In this document: positions 1-5,473 of the stretch, one piece after another
Numbering within the stretch: the first letter of the stretch is position 1
How the letters are laid out: every line of letters starts with the position of its first letter
Assembly: GCA_016779685.1 (NCBI GenBank)
Contig: JADHND010000018.1
Location: 1 to 14,856 of the forward strand
Origin: Shewanellaceae bacterium
GTDB lineage: Bacteria; Pseudomonadota; Gammaproteobacteria; Enterobacterales; Shewanellaceae
Length of the DNA stretch: 14,856 bases
Direction of reading: 5' to 3'
Notes under the pieces: model-generated
Seen by the model: the letters and a program-made list of their open reading frames with translations, nothing else
Databases searched by the model: none
Told to the model about the DNA's origin: nothing
Program-made: the position numbers and the translations under genes

Positions 1-155
1 AGCCAATCGCTTAAGCTGATAAGTTGTATGTTAATTTTAATCCCAAAAGGCAATTTCTGTGATTACTTTTTAATCGAGTTGTTTTTTTTTTGTTAGGATA
101 AAATATATTTTTCAAAAGGAATAGGTGTTTATTTATTCACCGGCACGATTATAGG
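1..155. other. A+T-rich leader without a gene
   Basis: No open frame with a ribosome binding site or recognisable protein is visible on either strand in this stretch. It is A+T-rich with runs of T (about 82-91) and A/T-only patches, as is common upstream of strongly expressed single genes. Nothing resembling an RNA gene was recognised. The preceding gene must lie outside the window. Confidence 0.6.
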
Positions 156-195
156 TTGAATATATTTTTATAGTTGATACAATGCGCCGTATCAA
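156..195 (+). promoter_or_regulatory. Promoter with overlapping inverted repeat, outer-membrane protein gene
   Basis: A -35-like TTGAAT at 156-161 and a -10-like TACAAT at 178-183 are separated by 16 bases. A perfect 7-base inverted repeat, TTGATAC at 174-180 and GTATCAA at 189-195 with an 8-base spacer, overlaps the -10 and the expected start of transcription. That placement fits an operator better than an RNA hairpin, because the left arm would not be transcribed. The regulator is unknown. The promoter call is inference from consensus matching. Confidence 0.5.
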
Positions 196-244
196 TAGTG
201 TAACACAACGCTGTTGAATTATAATTTAATAGAGGTTTAATACT

Positions 245-844
245 ATGAAAAAAACACACTTAGCTGCAGTTATTGCAGGTATGTTTTCTGTGTCTGTATT
301 CGCGCAATCAAACATCAACGTTGGTTACGAATATCAAGACTTAGGTACTGAAGCTGTTAAAGCTGATACCGTCAACAATATCACAGAAGTGAAGGAAGTA
401 GTCGCTAATTCACACAACGTCGTTCTTTCTTACGATTATGATTTGCAACTAGGTAACGGTTTCAGCGTTGCTCCAGGTGCTAAGTTCGCAACCAGTACAG
501 CAGCGATGGCTGACGTAACGGGTTGGGTTGAGTCATCTAACCACAACGTACTTGCTTACAAAGCAGAAGCAACTGTACGTGCTCAGTATACTTACAACAA
601 AGCTTACGCTTTTGTCACGCCTGGTTACGAAATCGAAGCCCTAACAGGTACCAACGCGAAAGCTGAGTATTCTGACAGTGTCCACGGTTTTGCATTGGAC
701 ATGGGTCTAGGTTATCAAGCCACTAAAAACCTAAGCGTTGAATTAAACGCAGGTACAAGCTGGTTATTTGACAAAGAAGACGCTAAGACTTCTGAGAAAA
801 TGGACAACTGGAGATTTGGTGGCGCATTGCGTTACTCTTTCTAA
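245..844 (+). CDS. Small outer-membrane beta-barrel protein
   Basis: 199 residues. The N-terminus is a clear Sec signal peptide (MKK, hydrophobic core, cleavage after VFA at about residue 20). The mature part has alternating polar and hydrophobic residues with many aromatics, and the protein ends in ALRYSF: a terminal aromatic is the usual signal for BAM-dependent insertion of outer-membrane barrels. The length fits an 8-stranded barrel of the OmpA-domain/OmpW/porin-like size class, but I do not recognise the exact family. AGAGG at 231-235 lies 9 bases before the ATG. The gene stands alone, with its own promoter and a strong terminator. Codons such as GGT, AAC and CGT are favoured, which suggests high expression. 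Transport substrate or structural role cannot be told from the sequence. Confidence 0.8.
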   Translation: MKKTHLAAVIAGMFSVSVFAQSNINVGYEYQDLGTEAVKADTVNNITEVKEVVANSHNVVLSYDYDLQLGNGFSVAPGAKFATSTAAMADVTGWVESSNHNVLAYKAEATVRAQYTYNKAYAFVTPGYEIEALTGTNAKAEYSDSVHGFALDMGLGYQATKNLSVELNAGTSWLFDKEDAKTSEKMDNWRFGGALRYSF

Positions 845-870
845 GTTAAACAAAATTTTTTTTGTTGCTA

Positions 871-898
871 AGCACTTCTTCGGAAGTGCTTTTTTTTT
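871..898 (+). terminator. Rho-independent terminator with UUCG loop
   Basis: The arms AGCACTTC (871-878) and GAAGTGCT (883-890) enclose the very stable TTCG tetraloop closed by C-G, followed by a run of nine T (890-898). It lies 27 bases after the stop of the outer-membrane protein gene and ends that single-gene transcript. Confidence 0.93.
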
Positions 899-912
899 CT
901 AGAATTTAGCGC

Positions 913-937
913 AAAAAAAAAACGCCAGCGGCGTTTT
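913..937 (-). terminator. Rho-independent terminator of ssrA
   Basis: Read on the minus strand, AAAACGCC and GGCGTTTT flank a 3-base loop (hairpin 919-937) and are followed by a run of T down to position 913. It lies about 20 bases beyond the mature 3' CCA end of tmRNA. It faces the terminator of the convergent outer-membrane protein gene, so the two transcripts are insulated from each other. Confidence 0.88.
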
Positions 938-955
938 AATGAGAATATAAAAAAG

Positions 956-1317
956 TGGTGGAGGTGGCGGGATTTGAACCCGCGTCCGAAAAACCTACGC
1001 CGTCAGCGCTACATGCTTAGTTTGTCTTTAGGTTAACTGAGTGACATCCGACAAACAGGAGGTCATTCAGCGATTCTAGAAAAATTTTCATCGTGAGCGC
1101 CTAGACACGCGAAACGACTATCATGCGTAAGATGACCATCGAAAATCTCAGCCCACATGAAAAGCGGGAGAACGATGGAGCCTAGCTGGTTATTAAGCAG
1201 CTAAAGCTGGTTGGTAGTTGTCGTTTGCAACTATATTGTGCGGCTTTTTACGAGGCCAACCGCCCCTCGGCATGCTCTTCGGGTTTCGTGAATCTCGTCG
1301 AATCCAGAATCACCCCC
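956..1317 (-). ncRNA. ssrA: tmRNA (transfer-messenger RNA)
   Basis: One-piece tmRNA of about 362 nt that rescues stalled ribosomes together with SmpB. The mature 5' end GGGGGTGATTCTGGATTCGA (from 1317) pairs with the 3' strand CACCTCC, leaving discriminator A and the encoded CCA (956-958). The acceptor stem has a G3:U70 wobble, the identity element for alanyl-tRNA synthetase. The T arm with loop TTCAAAT is intact. Conserved CATGCCGAGGGGCGGTTGGC and GTAAAAAGCC segments precede the reading frame. The frame at 1193-1228 encodes ANDNYQPALAA then TAA. The promoter lies upstream and a hairpin terminator downstream; smpB lies just upstream on the same strand. The 5' and 3' ends were placed by the acceptor-stem pairing. 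Confidence 0.97.
1193..1228 (-). other. tmRNA proteolysis-tag reading frame
   Basis: The resume codon is GCA (1226-1228), preceded by the usual TAGTTGCAAACGAC context. The frame reads ANDNYQPALAA and stops at TAA (1193-1195). With the alanine carried by tmRNA the tag appended to stalled proteins would be 12 residues. The terminal ALAA is the known degradation signal for ClpXP/ClpAP. Compared with the ANDENYALAA of E. coli, one residue is missing before Tyr and Gln-Pro is added after it. Confidence 0.93.
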
Positions 1318-1329
1318 AATAACAACTTC

Positions 1330-1358
1330 ATTGTAAAGCAGTTCGATAACAATTGGAA
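1330..1358 (-). promoter_or_regulatory. Candidate ssrA promoter
   Basis: Read on the minus strand, a -10-like TACAAT (1335-1330) is preceded at 17 bases by a weak -35-like TTCCAA (1358-1353). Transcription would begin a few bases before the mature 5' end at 1317, which fits the short leader that RNase P removes from tmRNA precursors. It lies between the smpB stop and ssrA, so ssrA can be transcribed independently of smpB. Confidence 0.5.
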
Positions 1359-1364
1359 GTCACT

Positions 1365-1856
1365 TTAATTGGGTTTTGCTTTGTTTTTAAGCAAACGTGC
1401 TTTTTCACGTTGCCATTGCTGATCTTTTAAATCGGCTCGTTTGTCATAATTGGTTTTGCCTTTAGCCAGTCCAATTTCTAACTTCACGTGCGATTTTTTC
1501 CAATACATAGCCGTTGGCACCAAAGTGTAACCTTGGCGTTGAATCATGCCGAGTAAGCGATCGATTTCACGTCGTTTCAACAGCAATTTACGCGTCCGCA
1601 GTGGATCGGTCACTGTGTGTGTACTGGCGACTTGTAGGGGAGTTACCGTACAGCCAAATAAATATGCCTCTTGATCTTTCATGAGGACATAGGCTTCGCC
1701 GAGGTTGACTTTGCCAGCGCGCAGAGCTTTGACTTCCCAGCCTTGCAGGGCGATACCTGCTTCCAGTTTTTCTTCAATGTGATACTCATGGCGAGCACGT
1801 TTATTGAGACTGATGGTATTGGAGGTGGCTTTGTTTTTTTTTGCTTTACTTTTCAT
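1365..1856 (-). CDS. smpB: SsrA-binding protein SmpB
   Basis: 163 residues, the usual length (about 160). SmpB binds the tRNA-like domain of tmRNA and places it in the empty A site of stalled ribosomes. Conserved family segments are visible: NKRARHEY near the start, the LEAGIALQGWEVKALRAGK block, the VASTHTVTDPLRTRKLLL block (family consensus ASTH..DP.RTRKLLL), GYTLVPTAMYWKKSHVKLEIGLAKGK, and YDKR. The basic tail (QREKARLLKNKAK) is the part known to occupy the mRNA channel. The gene sits directly upstream of ssrA on the same strand and diverges from ratA; a recognisable smpB-ratA-rnfH neighbourhood is known in E. coli. Confidence 0.97.
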   Translation of the reverse strand: MKSKAKKNKATSNTISLNKRARHEYHIEEKLEAGIALQGWEVKALRAGKVNLGEAYVLMKDQEAYLFGCTVTPLQVASTHTVTDPLRTRKLLLKRREIDRLLGMIQRQGYTLVPTAMYWKKSHVKLEIGLAKGKTNYDKRADLKDQQWQREKARLLKNKAKPN

Positions 1857-1918
1857 AGGTTACTTAACGCTTTATCAAGAAGATTGAGTCTTATTTGGCT
1901 AGGGACAATGTCTTTTAT

Positions 1919-1945
1919 TTGTCGATGCGATTGTGGTAGTATAGT
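1919..1945 (+). promoter_or_regulatory. Candidate promoter for ratA-rnfH operon
   Basis: TTGTCG (1919-1924) and TATAGT (1940-1945), 15 bases apart, lie about 44 bases before the ratA start. The same site contains AGTATA (1938-1943), which reads as TATACT on the other strand, so a divergent smpB promoter may overlap it, although no good -35 for that direction was found. Confidence 0.35.
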
Positions 1946-1988
1946 GAGCCATTCAGATGGCAACTTCAATCTATTTTGAGCCTAATTT

Positions 1989-2423
1989 ATGTCTACGATT
2001 CAACAGCAGACCCGTGTTTCTTTTTCAGCCGAACAAATGTTTGATTTGGTCAACAATGTATCCCATTATCCTGAGTTTGTGCCCTATTGTAAAGCCGCAA
2101 AAGTTAAAGTCGCTTCTGCGACCCAGATGATTGCGACTTTGGTGTTGGCGAAAAAAGGGTTTTCTCAAGCGTTCACGACGGTGAATCAATTAACCTATCC
2201 ACATCAAATCGACATGCGACTCCAAGAAGGCCCGTTCCGACATCTGATGGGGAAATGGGCTTTTGTAACGCCTGCAACCGGTGGCGGCTGCTCGGTTCAG
2301 TTTCATCTTGACTTTGAGTTTAGTAATCCTTTGTTGCACTTGACCATGCGGCCTGTGTTTGAAAACATCATGATTGATATGGTGCGCGCCTTCATTCAAC
2401 GGGCACATGAGGTGTATACATGA
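1989..2423 (+). CDS. ratA: RatA-type SRPBCC (START-like) protein
   Basis: 144 residues covering one polyketide-cyclase/START-like fold. Family marks include the N-terminal MFDLVNNVSHYPEFVPYC segment (consensus ..LV.DV..YP.FLPWC), the ALVLAKKGF-like strand (here ATLVLAKKGFSQAFTT) and LQEGPFRHLMGKWAF. The C-terminal amphipathic helix MVRAFIQRAHEVY closes the lipid-like pocket. In E. coli RatA was reported to bind the 50S subunit and block 70S assembly, while related Coq10 proteins bind ubiquinone, so the role in this organism is open. Its stop overlaps the start of rnfH by 4 bases (ATGA), indicating translational coupling, and it diverges from smpB as in E. coli. Confidence 0.9.
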   Translation: MSTIQQQTRVSFSAEQMFDLVNNVSHYPEFVPYCKAAKVKVASATQMIATLVLAKKGFSQAFTTVNQLTYPHQIDMRLQEGPFRHLMGKWAFVTPATGGGCSVQFHLDFEFSNPLLHLTMRPVFENIMIDMVRAFIQRAHEVYT

Positions 2424-2749
2424 GTGCTTGCATTCAAGTTGAGGTGGTCTATGCGTTGCCAGATGAACAAAAAGTGCTGCAAGTGGTTGTACCCGCAGGC
2501 ACGACCGTCCGCACAGCAATTGAATTGAGCGGGATCCTTATGTATTACCCAGCAATTGATTTATCGGTCGTTAAGGTGGGTATTTTTGGAGAACTGGTCA
2601 CCTTAGAGCAGGCGCTGACTCATCAACAGCGGGTTGAAATTTATCGCCCCTTGATTGCTGATCCAAAAGCTTTACGTCAAAAAAGAGCGCAAAAAGCTGT
2701 CGCCGAAGGTCGCGCCCATGGGGTGACGGGTGCTAGGAGACGAGATTGA
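2420..2749 (+). CDS. rnfH: RnfH/RatB family ubiquitin-like protein
   Basis: 109 residues of the UPF0125 (RnfH) family with a beta-grasp fold. Visible marks are the N-terminal VEVVYALPDEQKVLQVVVPAGTT segment, which resembles the family consensus (V.VVYA.P..Q....), a VGIFGELV strand, and QRVEIYRPLIADPK followed by a basic tail (LRQKRAQKAVAEGR). These proteins share the fold of ThiS/MoaD but lack the terminal Gly-Gly; RatB has no settled activity and the Rnf link is by name only. The GAGG at 2409-2412 lies 7 bases before the ATG, which overlaps the ratA stop. The stop TGA overlaps the ATG of the permease by one base. Confidence 0.9.
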   Translation: MSACIQVEVVYALPDEQKVLQVVVPAGTTVRTAIELSGILMYYPAIDLSVVKVGIFGELVTLEQALTHQQRVEIYRPLIADPKALRQKRAQKAVAEGRAHGVTGARRRD

Positions 2750-3558
2750 TGCCGTTAGCTTGGGAATATATATTGCTTTTGTTGGTTTTAGGCAGCGTCG
2801 CCGGTTTTTTGGCTGGGTTACTTGGCATCGGTGGGGGGATGATTTTGGTACCACCTTTGTACTATATATTCCAGCAGCTGGGCTTGACGGAACATGCTAT
2901 GCAATTGGCTATCGGGACGTCGTTAGCCACGATCGTGTTTACGGGTTTGAGTTCTGGACGAGCGCATTATCTGGCTCAGCGGGTGGATATGCAGCTTTGG
3001 TGTCAGTTTATTCCCGGCTTGCTTATTGGCAGTGCCTGTGGTGCTTGGATGGTTGACCGGATTCATACGGATGCCTTATTGCATGTGTTTGCCGTTTTAT
3101 TGCTGGTATCAGGAGCTTATCTGGGATTGCGTTCGCCGGCGGTAGCCCCAGTTGCTCCAACCGTGCCGCCTTGGCATTTGCGGCAACATACTTTTTTAGC
3201 GGGATTCGTGTCAGTCATAATGGGGATTGGTGGTGGCATTCCCAATACTATGCTGATGATACGATATGGCCAACCTTTACGCACTGCCATCGGCACTTCT
3301 GCGGCATTGACTTCGATACTGGCTGGTAATAGTGTGTTGCTTTTAGTGGCATTTGGTTGGCATTCCCAGGTAGATCAGCCCTATATACTGGGTTATGTGC
3401 ATGTGCCGGTGGCGCTGTGTGTGGTGACGACCTCGATGATGGCGGCACCCATCGGTGCTTTTTGTTCACAACGTTTGCCTGTGTTGTGGTTACAACGGCT
3501 ATTCGGTCTGCTATTGATGCTACTCGCTGTTAAGATGCTCATTAAACAATATTTATAG
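2749..3558 (+). CDS. TSUP (TauE/SafE) family membrane permease
   Basis: 269 residues, about 8 predicted transmembrane segments, typical of the TSUP family (formerly DUF81), which carries sulfonates, sulfite or other sulfur-containing anions. The two halves are an internal duplication: GIGGG at 26-30 and again at 159-163, and AIGTS at 54-58 and 180-184. The ATG at 2749 is preferred to the in-frame TTG three bases earlier, because AGGAG at 2735-2739 lies 9 bases before it. The ATG overlaps the rnfH stop by one base (TGATG), so the permease is probably the last gene of the ratA-rnfH operon. The substrate is unknown. Nothing around it concerns sulfur metabolism, so the coupling to ratA/rnfH may be expression only. 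Confidence 0.88.
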   Translation: MPLAWEYILLLLVLGSVAGFLAGLLGIGGGMILVPPLYYIFQQLGLTEHAMQLAIGTSLATIVFTGLSSGRAHYLAQRVDMQLWCQFIPGLLIGSACGAWMVDRIHTDALLHVFAVLLLVSGAYLGLRSPAVAPVAPTVPPWHLRQHTFLAGFVSVIMGIGGGIPNTMLMIRYGQPLRTAIGTSAALTSILAGNSVLLLVAFGWHSQVDQPYILGYVHVPVALCVVTTSMMAAPIGAFCSQRLPVLWLQRLFGLLLMLLAVKMLIKQYL

Positions 3559-3580
3559 ATTTTTTTCTATTTACAGTGAA

Positions 3581-3603
3581 GCACATGCGCGGTGTGCTAT
3601 ATT
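3581..3603 (+). promoter_or_regulatory. Candidate csp promoter (extended -10) with inverted repeat
   Basis: TGCTATATT at 3595-3603 matches an extended -10 (TGn plus TATATT). A 5-base inverted repeat GCACA (3581-3585) and TGTGC (3593-3597) with a 7-base spacer sits where a repressor could bind. No good -35 was seen, which extended -10 promoters tolerate. The resulting 5' leader would be about 57 bases, shorter than that of E. coli cspA, and no cold box was recognised. Confidence 0.4.
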
Positions 3604-3667
3604 AGAAACTGGGTAGGGTAGAAGGGCTACTCTACTGAGTTCTACAGTTAATATGAAGAGTTAAGTT

Positions 3668-3877
3668 ATGTCGAATCAAGTTACAGGTACAGTGAAGTGG
3701 TTTAATGATGAAAAAGGTTTTGGATTTATTAAGCTAGAAGGTGGTAATGATGTATTTGTGCATTATCGTTCTATTAATGCACAAGGTCGTCGTACTTTGC
3801 ACGAAGGTCAATCGGTTAGTTTGGTGGTTGAGCAAGGGCCGAAAGGACCGCAAGCGCAAAACGTTAGCATCATTTAG
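3668..3877 (+). CDS. Cold-shock domain protein (CspA family)
   Basis: 69 residues, the standard single-domain size. It is a five-stranded OB-fold that binds single-stranded RNA and DNA and acts as an RNA chaperone or anti-terminator. RNP1 is KGFGFI (16-21) and RNP2 is VFVHY (29-33); the start GTVKWFN (7-13) is the family hallmark. A purine-rich GAAGAG lies before the ATG. Which paralogue it is, and whether it is cold-inducible or constitutive, cannot be told. It is encoded alone between the permease and tesB, with its own candidate promoter and downstream hairpins. Confidence 0.95.
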   Translation: MSNQVTGTVKWFNDEKGFGFIKLEGGNDVFVHYRSINAQGRRTLHEGQSVSLVVEQGPKGPQAQNVSII

Positions 3878-3885
3878 TGATGCTA
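3865..3885. repeat. Perfect inverted repeat spanning the csp stop codon
   Basis: TAGCATCA (3865-3872) and TGATGCTA (3878-3885) are perfectly complementary around a 5-base loop that holds the TAG stop codon (3875-3877). In the mRNA this would be an 8-bp stem over the last codons. It may stabilise the 3' end of the transcript or act jointly with the next hairpin. Confidence 0.6.
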
Positions 3886-3888
3886 GAT

Positions 3889-3920
3889 ACCGAAGGTGGA
3901 TTGCTGTTTCCTCCTTCGGT
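3889..3920 (+). terminator. Long hairpin after csp, probable terminator
   Basis: A 12-base stem with one T-T mismatch (3889-3900 with 3909-3920, core ACCGAAGG/CCTTCGGT) and an 8-base loop starts 11 bases after the csp stop. The tail is TTGATGATT, poor in T for a classic intrinsic terminator, so it may instead be an mRNA-stabilising 3' stem or allow read-through. Confidence 0.5.
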
Positions 3921-3946
3921 TTGATGATTGCAAAGTTCTCGGCCTT

Positions 3947-3952
3947 TATAAT
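3947..3952 (+). promoter_or_regulatory. Candidate -10 element for tesB
   Basis: A perfect TATAAT lies 79 bases before the tesB ATG and just beyond the csp hairpin. TTGATG (3921-3926) is 20 bases upstream and TTGCAA (3928-3933) only 13, so no well-spaced -35 supports it. The csp-tesB gap otherwise holds nothing I recognise. Confidence 0.3.
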
Positions 3953-4031
3953 CCTGTCCGGTTCCGGCTAGGCGTACGTCCTAAATTCGTGTTATCATGC
4001 TCACCTTGTTTTTAATTGTATACAAATTTTC

Positions 4032-4916
4032 ATGGAACTATCAACTCAGTTAAAAAAACTATTAAAATTACACCAAGTTGAGTTTATTGAAGCGGGTATC
4101 TATCGCTGTGATAGCCATGACCTCGGTCTCGGTCATGTTTTCGGTGGTCAGGTTATGGGGCAAGCTTTGGCAAGCGCGCAACAGCAGGTGCCAGCGCATC
4201 GAATTTTACACAGTTTGCATGCTTATTTTTTAAGGTCGGGTGATGAATCACTGCCGATAGTGTATCGCGTTGAAAATATGCGAGACGGTCGAACTTATAG
4301 TGCTCGTCGGGTAGAAGCCATTCAGAAAGGACAGCCTATTTTTTATATGACCTGCTCCTTTAAAGAGCCTGAAAAAGGCTTAGAGCATCAGATCGCGATG
4401 CCTGAAGTACTTCAGCCGGAAGCGCTGGAGAGTCAAGCAGTGCTGATGCAGCCCTACCTGGATAAATTGCCTAAGCATGCGCATGCTTTTTTTGAAGCGG
4501 ATGCCGCTTTTGATATGAGGCCTGTTGAACCTTTAAATTTGATATCGGATGGGCAGCGTTCCTATCGACAGCATGTTTGGTTCCGTGCCAATGGTACGTT
4601 GCCAACGACGCAACGGCGGGTGCATCAGTATTTATTGGCTTATATATCTGATTTTAATTTTTTGTTGGCAGCGACTCGGGTTCATGGTCTATCTCTCGTC
4701 TCAGGCAAGGTGCGGATGGCTACGATTGACCATGCGATGTGGTTTCATCAGTTAATTGATTTAAATGAATGGATTCTATATGAGGTTGAGCACAGTTTCT
4801 CAGGCGGTGGGCGCGCTTTTGTTTCTGGGCGCATGTTTAATCAGCAAGGTACCTTAGTGGCACAAATGACCCAAGAGGGCATGTTGAGATTAAAGTCGTC
4901 AGCGGTGACGAATTGA
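4032..4916 (+). CDS. tesB: Acyl-CoA thioesterase II
   Basis: 294 residues (E. coli TesB has about 286). Double-hotdog enzyme that hydrolyses medium- and long-chain acyl-CoA to free fatty acid and CoA in the cytoplasm. The N-terminal hotdog has GHVFGGQVMGQAL (34-46) and LHAYFLRSGD (62-71), and the C-terminal hotdog holds the catalytic site. The residues aligning with the E. coli triad Asp204-Thr228-Gln278 are Asp207 (YISDFNFL), Thr231 (ATIDHAMWFH) and Gln281 (MTQEGMLR), each shifted by exactly 3. The lipoprotein gene follows after 31 bases on the same strand. In E. coli tesB is also next to ybaY, though divergent from it. The neighbouring thiolase and acyl-CoA dehydrogenase genes lie beyond a terminator. 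Confidence 0.96.
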   Translation: MELSTQLKKLLKLHQVEFIEAGIYRCDSHDLGLGHVFGGQVMGQALASAQQQVPAHRILHSLHAYFLRSGDESLPIVYRVENMRDGRTYSARRVEAIQKGQPIFYMTCSFKEPEKGLEHQIAMPEVLQPEALESQAVLMQPYLDKLPKHAHAFFEADAAFDMRPVEPLNLISDGQRSYRQHVWFRANGTLPTTQRRVHQYLLAYISDFNFLLAATRVHGLSLVSGKVRMATIDHAMWFHQLIDLNEWILYEVEHSFSGGGRAFVSGRMFNQQGTLVAQMTQEGMLRLKSSAVTN

Positions 4917-4947
4917 GTTTATGATGATAAAAGAAAAGAGGTTATCA

Positions 4948-5340
4948 ATGAAAAAAATCATATTATGTTTGAGCTGGATATTGGTATTAAGCGGGTGCGT
5001 AGCGGTCAAGCCAGAACAACCTGTGGTGGTGTCGGGTGCAATTGGGTATGTGTCAAATAAAGTATTACCCAAAAATGCGATGGTGACCATTGCGCTCGTG
5101 GATATGGATACGCCTGGAGCCGTGATTTCGCAAAAATCCTTTGAGGTGTTAACGCAACCTATTTTGTTTAAGTTCACCCTTCCTGCTGACAAAATTGATG
5201 ATGGGATTAACTATGGTGTGGTGGCTTTAATTAGCCATAACAATAATGTGTTGTATCAAAGTTATCGCCGTTATCCAGTTATCAGCAACAAGACCTTTGT
5301 CGCTAAACTTATGCTGAAACCAACGCAGAAAGTTCATTAA
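4948..5340 (+). CDS. YbaY/YscW-type outer-membrane lipoprotein
   Basis: 130 residues. MKK, a hydrophobic stretch and the lipobox LSGC (14-17) mark a lipoprotein, with acylated Cys17; the next residue is Val, so no inner-membrane retention signal. The mature part resembles the YscW/YbaY domain: VSGAIGYVSNKVLPKNAMVTIALVD, then a strand ending in FKFTLPADKI and NYGVVALI, as in the consensus (G.V.Y..R.ALP..A.V.V.L.D). The ATG at 4948 is chosen over the in-frame ATGs at 4921 and 4924, because AAGAGG (4936-4941) lies 6 bases before it and the signal peptide then starts correctly. YscW proteins chaperone secretins, while YbaY itself has no established role. It lies 31 bases after tesB, a pairing also seen in E. 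coli. Confidence 0.82.
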   Translation: MKKIILCLSWILVLSGCVAVKPEQPVVVSGAIGYVSNKVLPKNAMVTIALVDMDTPGAVISQKSFEVLTQPILFKFTLPADKIDDGINYGVVALISHNNNVLYQSYRRYPVISNKTFVAKLMLKPTQKVH

Positions 5341-5367
5341 GGTCAACAGAAAGCGTTCGCACAGATT

Positions 5368-5400
5368 AACAAAAAAGCATCGATTCGATGCTTTTTTGTT
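5368..5400. terminator. Bidirectional-type terminator after the lipoprotein gene
   Basis: GCATCG (5377-5382) and CGATGC (5386-5391) enclose ATT. The stem is extended by AACAAAAAA on the left and TTTTTTGTT on the right, giving a T tract on either strand. It closes the tesB-lipoprotein unit and separates it from the thiolase operon. Confidence 0.93.
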
Positions 5401-5413
5401 TTAAGTCGTCCAC

Positions 5414-5430
5414 TTGATTTTGTTCATCAA
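5414..5430. promoter_or_regulatory. Inverted repeat upstream of the thiolase operon
   Basis: TTGAT (5414-5418) and ATCAA (5426-5430) form a short inverted repeat with a 7-base spacer, between the terminator and the thiolase start, where the operon promoter must lie. No convincing -35/-10 pair was found. It could be an operator or chance. Confidence 0.25.
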
Positions 5431-5473
5431 ATTGGTTAGGTTGAGGCATTCACGATATAGCAAGGAGCAATCG

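Noticed and set aside
956..1040. A tRNA-like 3' end with TTCAAAT loop and CCA suggesting a tRNA gene
   Set aside because: The segment is the 3' half of tmRNA; the matching acceptor strand lies at 1311-1317, not next to it, and a full tag frame lies between.
1671..1979. 102-codon open frame on the plus strand opposite smpB
   Set aside because: It is antisense to well-conserved smpB, has no ribosome binding site or family features, and runs through the divergent promoter region.
2190..2519. 109-codon open frame on the minus strand opposite ratA and rnfH
   Set aside because: Antisense to two clearly recognised genes, with composition rich in Cys, His and Arg typical of a shadow frame.
3925..3971. 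A 15-codon frame after csp starting MIAKFSAF that looks like a leader peptide
   Set aside because: No ribosome binding site, it overlaps the candidate tesB -10, and there is no attenuator-like structure tied to it.
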